DNA of 64,000 nucleotides from Occultella kanbiaonis (GTDB taxonomy: Bacteria; Actinomycetota; Actinomycetes; Actinomycetales; Beutenbergiaceae): positions 2,976,001 through 3,040,000 of the forward strand of contig NZ_CP046175.1 of the NCBI RefSeq assembly GCF_009708215.1, written 5' to 3'. Positions within the stretch are counted from its first letter, which is position 1. Each line of letters starts with the position of its first letter. Below, in pieces: positions 38,776-47,210 of this stretch. The notes below the pieces were generated by a model that made no database searches, was not told the origin of the DNA, and worked only from the letters and a program-made list of their open reading frames with translations. Made by a program: the position numbers and the translations under genes.

Positions 38776-39945
38776 TCACGCCGTCGCCGAGTGTTCACGT
38801 CGGGCCCAGCCGGGCGCGACGGCGCGGTCGACGACGTGCCGGAGCAGCCGGGCCAACCGGTGCGACGGGTCACGTTCGAGCGCGGCGGCGACGAGCACGT
38901 CGGCGCGGGCACCGTCGCCGTTCCACCAGGCGAGCCAGGCCAGGGTCGCCAACGCCGGCGCGGCGCGTGCCGTGGCAGCGTGTGCGGCCACCGCGACCAG
39001 GGCCGCCTCGGCCATCGTGAGCGTCGCCTGGTCCGGCATCAGCTCCCCGGTGAACACCGCCTCGAGGATGCGTGAGGAGTCGGCGTCGGCCGGGTCCTCG
39101 ATCCGGGTCACCGCAGCCACCGAGAGCAGGATCGCGTCCCGGACTTGGGTGTCCTCCAGGCCGGCGAGCAGGTGCCCGTACTCGGCGGCGGGGATGTCGG
39201 CGAGCACCTCCCGGGTGCCACGCCGCTCGCCTCCCGGTGCGGCGGCGCCGAGCAGGCGGCGCCAGCGGGCGCGCATGTCCGCACGCCAGTGCGCCAGCTC
39301 GGCCCCGGTCAACCGCTCCCGACGGCGGCGCTCCCGGGTGGCGGCGCCGGCGGCGGTCCTGCGGTCGGTCGCCCCGCACCGCAGGTCAGGCAGGAGGTCC
39401 GCGCGCGAGGCGACGTAGGACTCGCCCTGGTAGACGAGGTGGGCCCGGATCCGCGCCGTGGTGAGGTCATCGACGCGCTGGCCGGCCGGCGGGCAGCAGG
39501 GCGAGCTGGTGCACTCGATGCACCGGTAGAACCGATTGCCGACGAGCCAGGTACGGGTCGGATGGGCGAGCGGGGTCTGGGCGAGCCACCACGCCAGCGC
39601 CGCACCGGCGGCGCCGCGCCCGGACAGGACCGCCGGCCAGGAGGACTCGGTGTAGACGGCGGCGAACACCGCGACGGCGCCATCGATCGCCAGCTGCCCC
39701 AGGACGTGTTCACCCAGGCCGAGGCCAGGGTGGGACAGGTCCGCGAGGTCCACCCGCGCGACGACGCCGATCTCCGGCCCACCGTCGGCGTCCGCCCTGA
39801 TCGCCAGCAGTACGAGGGACTCGTGTGGGAGGAATCCGAGCCGGAACGGCAGATAGGCGAGCAGTTCGGGAGGGTCGTCGAGGTGCAGCGTCGGCACCTC
39901 GGTGTCGTCGGGGTCCGGGTCGGGTGCTGGTTCGTGTGATCTCAT
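38776..39945 (-). CDS. DUF4192 protein
   Basis: This 389-residue protein belongs to DUF4192, an actinobacterial family of unknown function. The N-terminal core has LLAYLPFRLGFLPHESLVLLA near residue 29, and a cysteine-rich stretch FYRCIECTSSPCCPP near residue 145 that may bind metal. The C-terminal third is alanine-rich and helical, with tetratricopeptide-like [35 protein letters not shown]. The start ATG at 39945 is chosen because the conserved core begins shortly after; a longer frame runs antisense through the polyprenyl synthase gene. Confidence 0.82.
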   Translation of the reverse strand: MRSHEPAPDPDPDDTEVPTLHLDDPPELLAYLPFRLGFLPHESLVLLAIRADADGGPEIGVVARVDLADLSHPGLGLGEHVLGQLAIDGAVAVFAAVYTESSWPAVLSGRGAAGAALAWWLAQTPLAHPTRTWLVGNRFYRCIECTSSPCCPPAGQRVDDLTTARIRAHLVYQGESYVASRADLLPDLRCGATDRRTAAGAATRERRRRERLTGAELAHWRADMRARWRRLLGAAAPGGERRGTREVLADIPAAEYGHLLAGLEDTQVRDAILLSVAAVTRIEDPADADSSRILEAVFTGELMPDQATLTMAEAALVAVAAHAATARAAPALATLAWLAWWNGDGARADVLVAAALERDPSHRLARLLRHVVDRAVAPGWARREHSATA

Positions 39946-40093
39946 CCGACCAGTGCAGCCGCGCACACCGCCGCGCGGGTGAGCGCAGGCCGGCGCTCTG
40001 GACCCGAGCACCCCGGACCGTCGGCGCGGGATCCACGGTGATCGACCCTCACCCCTGGGGATCGTGAGGCAACAACGCGCGGATCCACACGGA

Positions 40094-40099
40094 TAGGCT
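40094..40099 (+). promoter_or_regulatory. -10 element of the polyprenyl synthase gene, leaderless type
   Basis: TAGGCT ends 6 nt before GTG 40106 (3 nt before ATG 40103). A 6-bp inverted repeat (40047-40052 with 40064-40069) lies 25 bp upstream. Confidence 0.5.
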
Positions 40100-40105
40100 G
40101 CGATG

Positions 40106-41218
40106 GTGTCTGCCTCCCCCACGTCGCCCGCCGATCCACTGACGTCCCTGCGGGAGGCGGTGTCCGACCGGGTCCGGGCCACCGTCGACGACCTCGGCGG
40201 CTCCTTCCGGGACATCGGCCCCGAGGTGGCGGACCTGTTCGACGTCGCCGGCACCATGCTGTCGGGCGGCAAGCGGCTCCGGGCCTCGTTCGCCGCCGCC
40301 GGCTGGTTCGCGCTCGGCGGCCCGGACGACCTCCGGCGCGCTCCCGAGATCGTGCTGGCCGGATCCGGGCTCGAGCTGTTCCAGCTCGCTGCGCTCGTCC
40401 ACGACGACCTCATCGACGGCTCGTTGACCCGCCGTGGACTCCCGGCCGCCCACCGGCAGTTCAGCGCCCTGCACGACGAACGGGCGATGCTCGACACCGG
40501 TGACCACTTCGGCGCGGCGGGGGCGGTGCTCCTCGGCGACCTCCTGCTCGTCGCCGCCGTCGGTGAGCTCCAGGACGCACTGGACCGGCTCCCGGAGTCG
40601 GCCCGGTCCGCGGGCCGACGGATCGTGCAGCGGATGATGGCCGAGGTCACCGTCGGCCAGTACCTCGACATCTACGCCCAGTCCGCCCCCTGGAGCGCCG
40701 ACCCCGCGCTCGACCTGGACCGCGCCCGGCGGGTGATCCGCTCCAAGTCGGCCCGTTACAGCGTCGAGCACCCACTCACCCTCGGCGCCGCGATGGCCGG
40801 CGCGGCCGCGACCGAGCTCGAGGCCGCCAGCCGGATCGGCCTGCCGATCGGCGAGGCGTTCCAGCTCCGGGACGACGTGCTCGGCGTGTTCGGCGACCCG
40901 GACGTCACCGGCAAGCCGGCCGGGGACGACCTCCGGGAGGGCAAGCGCACGGTCCTGGTGACGCTCGCGATGACCCGTGCGGACGCCGCCGGCGTGGACC
41001 TGCTCCGAGCCGCGCTCGGCAACGCCGACCTCGACGCCGGCACGGTCGCTCAGGTGCGGGAACTGCTCACCGGCACGGGAGCGCTCGCGAGCGTCGAGGA
41101 GCTCATCGGCGAACGCACCGAGACCGCGCTGGCCGCGATCGATGCGGCCGGCTACGCCGAGCCGGCTCGGGACCGACTGCGCACGCTCGCCCGCGCGGCG
41201 ATCACCCGCTCCTTCTGA
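40106..41218 (+). CDS. Polyprenyl diphosphate synthase (geranylgeranyl diphosphate synthase-like)
   Basis: This trans-isoprenyl synthase condenses isopentenyl diphosphate units onto allylic diphosphates. The 370-residue protein has the first aspartate motif VHDDLIDGSLTRRG near residue 100, the GGKRLR substrate loop near 55, and the second motif LRDDVLGVFGDPDVTGKP near 255. In M. tuberculosis the orthologous position is idsA2, next to Rv2175c. Chain length cannot be fixed from this reading. The start is GTG 40106 by the -10 spacing; ATG 40103 differs by one residue. Confidence 0.9.
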   Translation: MSASPTSPADPLTSLREAVSDRVRATVDDLGGSFRDIGPEVADLFDVAGTMLSGGKRLRASFAAAGWFALGGPDDLRRAPEIVLAGSGLELFQLAALVHDDLIDGSLTRRGLPAAHRQFSALHDERAMLDTGDHFGAAGAVLLGDLLLVAAVGELQDALDRLPESARSAGRRIVQRMMAEVTVGQYLDIYAQSAPWSADPALDLDRARRVIRSKSARYSVEHPLTLGAAMAGAAATELEAASRIGLPIGEAFQLRDDVLGVFGDPDVTGKPAGDDLREGKRTVLVTLAMTRADAAGVDLLRAALGNADLDAGTVAQVRELLTGTGALASVEELIGERTETALAAIDAAGYAEPARDRLRTLARAAITRSF

Positions 41219-41248
41219 CCCGCGCCGGCTGCGCCCGGCGGCAGGTCG

Positions 41249-41632
41249 TCAGAAGGCGAGCGCCTGCGCGACCCGCCGCACCGCATGGGTCCGGGCGGCC
41301 CGGAGCGCGGCGATCGGGGTCTCGCCGAGTTCCTCGTTGTCGGCATAGAGCCAGCGCAGCGTGTCCTCGTCGTCGTAGCCGGCGTCGGCCAGCTGGATGA
41401 TCGTCCCCCGCAGCGCAGGGATGACCAGCGGCGGATCCGCGATGACGGAATCGTCCCCGGGCAGCACGAGGAAATCGCGTGGAATGCTCAGGGCCTTGTT
41501 CTCGCCGCGCCGCACGGCGACGATCCGGCGCTCGGTCAGCATGCCGCGCACGGCACGCAGTTCGACCTCGAGGAGCTCTGCCGCCTCCGGCAGGCTCAGC
41601 CACGTGATGTTCTGGGGGTCCGCGGTAGTCAC
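41249..41632 (-). CDS. Rv2175c-family DNA-binding protein
   Basis: The 127-residue protein has an N-terminal winged helix-turn-helix (LSLPEAAELLEVELRAVRGML, residues 12-32) and the conserved C-terminal Rv2175c domain (DAGYDDEDTLRWLYADNEELGETPIAALRA, then HAVRRVAQALAF). In mycobacteria Rv2175c is phosphorylated by PknL, which changes DNA binding; here a PknL-like kinase lies 1.6 kb away. The short N terminus keeps two threonines at positions 2 and 3, but the long phosphorylated extension of Rv2175c is missing. GTG start with TAGGCT 6 nt upstream. Confidence 0.87.
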   Translation of the reverse strand: MTTADPQNITWLSLPEAAELLEVELRAVRGMLTERRIVAVRRGENKALSIPRDFLVLPGDDSVIADPPLVIPALRGTIIQLADAGYDDEDTLRWLYADNEELGETPIAALRAARTHAVRRVAQALAF

Positions 41633-41638
41633 CCGCAG

Positions 41639-41644
41639 AGCCTA
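41639..41644 (-). promoter_or_regulatory. -10 element of the Rv2175c-like gene, leaderless type
   Basis: TAGGCT on the minus strand ends 6 nt before the GTG start codon. Confidence 0.5.
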
Positions 41645-41659
41645 CGGGCGCGACTGGGG

Positions 41660-41688
41660 TTGTCGTCACCTATCGACCACGCTACTGT
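41660..41688 (+). promoter_or_regulatory. Promoter of the LysM transglycosylase gene
   Basis: TTGTCG (41660-41665) and TACTGT (41683-41688) are 17 bp apart, giving a leader of about 80 nt. An imperfect 10-bp direct repeat, TTTGGCACAT and TTTGCCACAT, follows just downstream of the expected start and could be an operator. Confidence 0.55.
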
Positions 41689-41772
41689 CACTTTTGGCAC
41701 ATATACCTCATTTGCCACATCAGTCACGGGCGACACGCCGTGATGTCCGTCCGAAACACCCCGGGGGAACCC

Positions 41773-43125
41773 ATGGATCGCACCGCACGGCCAAGACATG
41801 CCTCAGCCCGCTGGGGCTCAGCCCTGACCACCGCCGGAGCGCTCAGCGCCGTGGCCGCGATGGGGCTCGCCTCATCGGTGGCTCCGGCGGCAGCACAGCC
41901 GCACAGTGAGGAACAACCGCAGCGCAGCCCGGGCCACCTGCCGTCACACCTGCTCGGCAAGAACGACGGCCGAGCCACCCGGATCACCACGGAGAGCGCG
42001 GGCGCGGGCCTGTCCCCCACTCTCCGCAGCGTCGCGCCGGCACCCCGGGCCGCTGGTGACAGCCTCTACACGGTCCGCGCCGGTGACACGGTCGGCCACC
42101 TGGCGCTTCGGTTCGACGTGCCGGTCTCGGCGATCGTGTCCGCGAACGGTCTCGACTCCCGTGCCATCATCCGGATCGGCCAGACCCTCACCATCCCGGG
42201 CGCCTCGACCGGCTCCAGCAACTCCGCTCCGAGCGGCCCTGCGCCGGCCGCACCCGCAACCTCCGGCGGTTCCTCCTACACCGTGACCAGCGGCGACACG
42301 GTCTCCCGGATCGCGGCCCGGCACGGCACCACGGTCTCGGCGATCGTCTCCGCGAACGGCCTCGACTCCCGGGCGCTGATCCGCATCGGGCAGACCCTCA
42401 CCATTCCCGGGGGCTCCGGCGGCACGGTCTCGAGCAGCCCAGCGTCCCCAGCCGCCGCACCCACCCAGGCCGCTCCGGCGCCGTCGGGCGGCTCCTCGCA
42501 CACCGTGCGCTCGGGCGAGACCGTCTCGGGGATAGCGTCCCGCTACGGCACCACGGCGTCCGCGATCGTCTCCGCGAACGGCCTCGACTCCCGGGCCCTG
42601 ATCCGCATCGGGCAGACCCTCACCATCCCGGGGTCCACCCAGCTCGTGCCGAACACGTTCCTGCACTACACCTACTCCGACGACGTCAACGCCGCCGCCA
42701 ACGCGAACGCGGCCACCCTGCTCGGGGTGTCCGTGCCCAGCCGAGCCGCCATGCAGGAGATGATCCGGGCCACGGCCGTCTCGATGGGCGTGGACCCGGC
42801 GCTCGCGCTGGCGGTCGCCCAGCAGGAGTCAGGCTTCAACATGCGAGCCGTCTCCCCCGCCAACGCGGTCGGGGTGATGCAGGTCATCCCGTCCTCCGGC
42901 GAATGGGCCTCCGACCTGGTCGGGCGGCGGCTGAACCTGCTCGACCCACAGGACAACGTGACCGCGGGGGTCGCGATCCTGCGCGCCCTGGTCCGCACCG
43001 CACCGGACATGCAGTCCGCGATCGGCGGCTACTACCAGGGGCTCGGATCGGTCAACCGGAACGGGTTGTACGACGACACCCGCCGGTACGTCGCGAATGT
43101 GCAGACGCTCATGGCGCGCTACTGA
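41773..43125 (+). CDS. Secreted LysM-repeat lytic transglycosylase
   Basis: This exported cell-wall protein of 450 residues probably cleaves peptidoglycan glycan strands. A signal peptide (about 1-39, hydrophobic core ALTTAGALSAVAAMGLA, cut after APAAA) is followed by three LysM peptidoglycan-binding domains at about 99-142, 169-212 and 243-286, joined by Ser/Pro/Ala linkers. The C-terminal SLT/Slt70 domain has catalytic Glu352 in AQQESGF and AVGVMQVIP. The second and third LysM coding regions are almost identical in DNA. ATG 41773 has GGGGGAA upstream. It lies between the Rv2175c-like gene and the PASTA kinase. Confidence 0.9.
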   Translation: MDRTARPRHASARWGSALTTAGALSAVAAMGLASSVAPAAAQPHSEEQPQRSPGHLPSHLLGKNDGRATRITTESAGAGLSPTLRSVAPAPRAAGDSLYTVRAGDTVGHLALRFDVPVSAIVSANGLDSRAIIRIGQTLTIPGASTGSSNSAPSGPAPAAPATSGGSSYTVTSGDTVSRIAARHGTTVSAIVSANGLDSRALIRIGQTLTIPGGSGGTVSSSPASPAAAPTQAAPAPSGGSSHTVRSGETVSGIASRYGTTASAIVSANGLDSRALIRIGQTLTIPGSTQLVPNTFLHYTYSDDVNAAANANAATLLGVSVPSRAAMQEMIRATAVSMGVDPALALAVAQQESGFNMRAVSPANAVGVMQVIPSSGEWASDLVGRRLNLLDPQDNVTAGVAILRALVRTAPDMQSAIGGYYQGLGSVNRNGLYDDTRRYVANVQTLMARY

Positions 43126-43201
43126 GGCCGACCTGTGCAGACCGTGTGTACGGTGCGGTGACACGCACGCCGCAAGCGCCGGGATCGGCGAGGTAGCACC
43201 G

Positions 43202-43207
43202 TAAACT
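43202..43207 (+). promoter_or_regulatory. -10 element of the PASTA kinase gene, leaderless type
   Basis: TAAACT ends 7 nt before the ATG at 43215; no ribosome site is seen. Confidence 0.55.
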
Positions 43208-43214
43208 CACGGCC

Positions 43215-45146
43215 ATGGCCAGCACCCTCACCGACCCCATGATCGGCCGCCTGGTCGACGGTCGGTACGAGGTGTCCTCGCGGATCGCCCGGGGTGGCAT
43301 GGCGACCGTGTACCTGGCCACCGACCGGCGCCTGGACCGGCAGGTGGCGCTGAAGATCATGCATCCGCACCTCGCCGAGGGGGTGGACGTGGCCGCGCGG
43401 TTCCGGCGGGAGGCGCGGGCCGCGGCCAGGCTCACCCACCCGGGCATCGTCGGCGTCTACGACCAGGGCAGCGAGGGCGAGCTCAACTACCTGACCCTGG
43501 AGTACGTCGACGGGCGCAACCTCCGGCGCGCGCTGCGGGCCAAGGGTGCCTTCAGCCTCGGTGAGACCCTGGACATCCTCGAGTCCATCCTGGACGCCCT
43601 GGCCGCGGCGCACCGCGCCGGCCTGGTGCACCGGGACATGAAGCCGGAGAACGTGCTGATCGCCGCCGACGGGCGCGTCAAGGTGGCCGACTTCGGCCTG
43701 GCCCGCGCCGTCACCGAGGCGACGGCGGCGAGCACCGGGAACCTGCTCGGAACCGTCGCCTACCTCTCCCCCGAGATCGTGACCTCGGGCACCGCCGATG
43801 CCCGTGCCGACGTGTACGCCGTCGGAGTGCTGTTCTACGAGATGCTCACCGGGCACCCGCCGTTCGAGGGCGAGACCCCGATCCAGGTCGCGTACAAGCA
43901 CGTGCATTCCTCCATCCCGGCCGCGTCCGACGACATCCCCTGGCTGCCGCTCGAGATCGATGACCTGATCGCCACGCTGACCGCTCGCGAGGTGGGCGAC
44001 CGCCCGGTCGACGCCGGCGCCGCGCTCGCGCTGGTGCGACGCACCAGGGCCACGCTCGACCCCGCGGCGCTGGCCGTGCGGGCCGACACCCCGGCCGACG
44101 AGGTCGGCGAGATCGTCGCCGACGCCCACGCGGAGTCCGACGGCGACGAGACCGTCTCGGTGAGCCGGCACACCGGCACGATCGCGCTGCCGATCGGTGC
44201 GGTCGCGGCCACCGACGCCGCCGCGGCGGAGCACCGCTCGACCCGTCGGCGCAAGCGTCGGCGCCGGCTCCGGGTGGTTGCGATCATCCTCGTGGTGCTG
44301 CTCGCGCTCGGCGCGGGCGGCTGGTGGTACCTGCGCGTCGGCCCGGGCGCCTACACCGCGGTGCCGGATGTGACCGGGACCGAGGAGGCCGCCGCCCTCG
44401 CCGAGCTCGAGGGGCACGGACTGCGCCCGGTGTCGGACTCCGCGTACCACGACGAGGTGCCCGCCGGGCAGGTCATCTCGACCGAACCGGGTCCCGGTGC
44501 GGACGTGCTGCGCGACGGCGGCGAGGTCGCCGTGCTGGTCTCCCTCGGCATCGAGATGCTCACCGTGCCCGACGTCGCCGGCTCACCGGAGGCCGAGGCG
44601 CTCGACACGCTCACCGGTGCCGGCTTCGAGGTCTCGGCCGAGGTGCGTCGGCCCTGGGACGCCGAGGTCGCCGAGGGCACCGTCATCGGGACCGACCCGG
44701 CCATCGGGGAGACGATCGCTCACAACACCCCGCTCACGCTGGTCGTCTCCGCGGGGCGCGAGCCGATCACCGTCCCGAACGTGGTCGGTGCCGACGAGGC
44801 GACGGCGGTCGATCAGTTGGAGGCCGCGGGCGCGGTCGCGCAATTGGGGCCGGCCGCGTACAGCGACTCCGTCGCTGCCGGGGACGTGATCAGTCAGTCC
44901 CTCGAGGGACCGGCGCTGCGCGGCGACGTGGTCGAGGTGATCGTCTCGCTCGGGCCGGAGTTGTTCGCGGTGCCGAACGTGGTCGGCAACCAGTACGAGG
45001 AGGCCGCGGCCACGCTCACCGCCCTCGGGTTCGAGGTCCAGCGCGAGGACGTGCTCGGGGCCTTCTTCGGCACGGTGCGCATCCAGTCGGTGCCTGCCGG
45101 CGAGATGCATCCCGCCGGCACGGTCATCGTGCTGACGGTGGTGTGA
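43215..45146 (+). CDS. pknL: PASTA-domain serine/threonine protein kinase, PknL-like
   Basis: This membrane receptor kinase has a cytoplasmic kinase domain (about 15-275: glycine loop ARGGMATVY, Lys47, HRDMKPEN at 139-146, Asp159 of DFG, and the APE-equivalent SPE), a linker with a basic stop-transfer RRRKRRRR, one membrane helix (about 353-373) and four extracellular PASTA repeats (about 379-643) that bind peptidoglycan fragments. Position next to the Rv2175c-like gene and aroG identifies it with PknL; M. tuberculosis PknL lacks PASTA repeats, while corynebacterial PknL has them. Thr-rich TEATAAST in the activation loop offers autophosphorylation sites. Its end overlaps the convergent MSUOX gene by 23 bp. 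Confidence 0.93.
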   Translation: MASTLTDPMIGRLVDGRYEVSSRIARGGMATVYLATDRRLDRQVALKIMHPHLAEGVDVAARFRREARAAARLTHPGIVGVYDQGSEGELNYLTLEYVDGRNLRRALRAKGAFSLGETLDILESILDALAAAHRAGLVHRDMKPENVLIAADGRVKVADFGLARAVTEATAASTGNLLGTVAYLSPEIVTSGTADARADVYAVGVLFYEMLTGHPPFEGETPIQVAYKHVHSSIPAASDDIPWLPLEIDDLIATLTAREVGDRPVDAGAALALVRRTRATLDPAALAVRADTPADEVGEIVADAHAESDGDETVSVSRHTGTIALPIGAVAATDAAAAEHRSTRRRKRRRRLRVVAIILVVLLALGAGGWWYLRVGPGAYTAVPDVTGTEEAAALAELEGHGLRPVSDSAYHDEVPAGQVISTEPGPGADVLRDGGEVAVLVSLGIEMLTVPDVAGSPEAEALDTLTGAGFEVSAEVRRPWDAEVAEGTVIGTDPAIGETIAHNTPLTLVVSAGREPITVPNVVGADEATAVDQLEAAGAVAQLGPAAYSDSVAAGDVISQSLEGPALRGDVVEVIVSLGPELFAVPNVVGNQYEEAAATLTALGFEVQREDVLGAFFGTVRIQSVPAGEMHPAGTVIVLTVV

Positions 45147-45771
45147 CCTCGTCCCTCGCGTCCTCGGACTGATAGGCGTACCGCTCCTGCCGCCAGGCGT
45201 CCCCATGCGCGTGGTAGCCGCGCTCCTCCCAGAAGCCGAGGTCGCCGTCGTCGGGCAGCAGGTAGTTCCAGCCGCGCACCCACTTCGGGCCCTTCCACGT
45301 GTACAGGTGCGGGACCACCAGCCGCAGCGGGGCACCACGCTCGGCGGTGAGCTCCTCGCCGTCGAGGTGGGTGGCGAGCAGCGACCGGGGTGAGACGAGA
45401 TCGTCGAGGCTCAGGTTCGCGGCGTAGCCGTACTCCGCGAACACCAGGACCTCACGCACCCGCGGGTCCGGCGGGGCGAGTTCGAGCAGCTCCGCGGCCC
45501 GGTAGCCCGACCAGCGCAGGTCCAGTGCCGACCAGCGGGTGGCGCAGTGCATGTCCGCGAGCTCCTCGACGAACTCCAGACCACGGATGGCGTCCAGGTC
45601 GAAGGTCTGCTCGGCGCCGCTCGCGGTGGCGCCGCCGACCGTGAACGTCCACCGGTCCGGGCGGGGCTTGGGCACCCGGCCGTAGTGCATCACCAGCGGT
45701 TCGGGCCGCCAGTACTGCCCGGGTGGCAGTGACCGCTCCAGTGGCGGGTCGGGATGGTGGGGGGTGCTCAC
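45124..45771 (-). CDS. Sulfite-oxidase-like molybdopterin-domain protein (MSUOX/YedY-like)
   Basis: The 215-residue protein is a stand-alone oxidoreductase molybdopterin-binding domain. The molybdenum-ligand cysteine lies in DMHCATRWS near residue 77, and VPHLYTWKGPKWVRGWNYL near residue 155 matches the family. No signal peptide, haem or dimerisation domain is present, so it is shorter than true sulfite oxidase and probably cytoplasmic; the substrate is unknown. It follows aroG by 3 bp on the same strand, so is likely co-transcribed. GTG start. Confidence 0.85.
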   Translation of the reverse strand: MSTPHHPDPPLERSLPPGQYWRPEPLVMHYGRVPKPRPDRWTFTVGGATASGAEQTFDLDAIRGLEFVEELADMHCATRWSALDLRWSGYRAAELLELAPPDPRVREVLVFAEYGYAANLSLDDLVSPRSLLATHLDGEELTAERGAPLRLVVPHLYTWKGPKWVRGWNYLLPDDGDLGFWEERGYHAHGDAWRQERYAYQSEDARDEVTPPSAR

Positions 45772-45774
45772 CGG

Positions 45775-47127
45775 TCAGCCGCCCCGCAACATCTCCGCGA
45801 CCAGGAACGCCATCTCGAGGGACTGCTGGTGGTTCAGCCGAGGGTCCACCAGCGTCTCGTACCGGCGGGCCAGGGCGAGGTCGTCGATCTCCTCGCTGCC
45901 GCCGAGCACCTCGGTCACGTCCGAGCCGGTCAGTTCCACGTGCAGGCCGCCCGGCACCGTGCCCAGGGCGGCGTGCACCTCGAAGAAGCCGCGGACCTCG
46001 TCGATCACGTCCGAGAACCGGCGGGTCTTGTAGCCGCTGGCGGACGTGAACCCGTTGCCGTGCATCGGGTCGCACACCCAGACCACGGGCCGGCCATCGG
46101 CGCGTACCCGCTCGACCAGCGCCGGGAGCAGGTCGCGGACCTTGCCCGCGCCCATCCGGGTGATGAACGTCAGGCGCCCCGCCTCGCCGTCGGGGTTGAG
46201 CTTGTCCATCAGCGCCAGCGCGTCGTCACCGGTGCTCGTCGGGCCGAGCTTCACCCCGATCGGGTTCCGGACCCGGGAGAAGTAGTCCACGTGGGCGCCG
46301 TCGAGCTGGCGGGTGCGCTCGCCGATCCAGAGGAAGTGCGCGGAGCAGTCGTAGGGCAGGCCGGTGCGGGAGTCGATCCGGGTCAACGGCCGCTCGTAGT
46401 CGAGCAGCAGGCCCTCGTGGCTGGAGAAGAAGTCCACGGTGCGCAGCGCTTCGAAGTCGGCACCGGCGGCGTGCATGAACCGGATCGCCCGGTCGATCTC
46501 GGCAGCGAACGTGTCGTACTGGGCGTAGGCACGGTTGGCCATGAACCCGCGGTTCCACTCGTGCACCCGGCGCAGGTCCGCGAACCCGCCCTGGGTGAAC
46601 GCCCGGATCAGGTTCAGCGTCGTCGCGGAGTTGTGATAGGCGTCCAGGAGCCGGTTCGGGTCGGGGATCCGGGCCGACTCGCTGAACTCGAACCCGTTGA
46701 TGATGTCCCCGCGGTACGCCGGCAGCGTGACGCCGTCACGGGTCTCGGCGTCCGAGCTGCGGGGCTTCGCGTACTGGCCCGCCATCCGGCCCATCTTGAT
46801 GATCGGCAGGGACGCCCCGTAGGTGAGGATCACGGCCATCTGCAGGATCGTCTTGATCTTGTCCCGGATGTTGTCCGCGGTGAGCTCGTCGAACGTCTCG
46901 GCGCAGTCACCGCCCTGGAGCAGGAACGCCTCCCCGCGGGACGCGGCGCCGAGGCGCTCGCGCAGATTGTCGGCCTCACCGGCGAAGACCAGCGGCGGCA
47001 CCGACGAGAGCTTCGCCGTCACGTCGGCGAGGGCCTGCGCGTCGGGCCAGCTCGGCTGCTGCTTCGCCTCCAGGTCGCGGAAGGTGTCGAGGCCGGCCAG
47101 TACCGCGGGATCAGGGAGAACACTCAC
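45775..47127 (-). CDS. aroG: 3-deoxy-7-phosphoheptulonate synthase, class II
   Basis: The enzyme condenses phosphoenolpyruvate and erythrose 4-phosphate, the first step of the shikimate pathway. The 450-residue product is the plant/mycobacterial class II type (Rv2178c): QPSWPD near the start, GGDCAETFDE near residue 72, KMGRMAGQYAKPRS near 110, GERTRQLDGAHV and VWVCDPMHGN near 345. GTG at 47127 is supported by TATCCT 7 nt upstream and no ribosome site; a longer frame upstream is low-complexity. It lies downstream of the phosphofructokinase gene on the same strand. Confidence 0.96.
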   Translation of the reverse strand: MSVLPDPAVLAGLDTFRDLEAKQQPSWPDAQALADVTAKLSSVPPLVFAGEADNLRERLGAASRGEAFLLQGGDCAETFDELTADNIRDKIKTILQMAVILTYGASLPIIKMGRMAGQYAKPRSSDAETRDGVTLPAYRGDIINGFEFSESARIPDPNRLLDAYHNSATTLNLIRAFTQGGFADLRRVHEWNRGFMANRAYAQYDTFAAEIDRAIRFMHAAGADFEALRTVDFFSSHEGLLLDYERPLTRIDSRTGLPYDCSAHFLWIGERTRQLDGAHVDYFSRVRNPIGVKLGPTSTGDDALALMDKLNPDGEAGRLTFITRMGAGKVRDLLPALVERVRADGRPVVWVCDPMHGNGFTSASGYKTRRFSDVIDEVRGFFEVHAALGTVPGGLHVELTGSDVTEVLGGSEEIDDLALARRYETLVDPRLNHQQSLEMAFLVAEMLRGG

Positions 47128-47134
47128 GGCACCA

Positions 47135-47140
47135 AGGATA
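47135..47140 (-). promoter_or_regulatory. -10 element of aroG, leaderless type
   Basis: TATCCT on the minus strand ends 7 nt before the GTG start. Confidence 0.5.
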
Positions 47141-47210
47141 GGGCCCGCGCCGGGGCGACCGGACCGTGGTCCAGCCGTCGGCGCGGGCCCGGAGGCCGGG
47201 CCGGGCCGGG

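Noticed and set aside
41633-41772. Cyclic di-AMP (ydaO-type) riboswitch before the LysM hydrolase, suspected because such switches often precede wall hydrolases
   Set aside because: The promoter at 41660-41688 leaves only about 80 nt of leader and the conserved riboswitch segments are absent.
42130-42634. Repeat array resembling CRISPR
   Set aside because: There are only three copies, about 210-222 bp apart, in frame within a LysM protein gene; they encode the domain.
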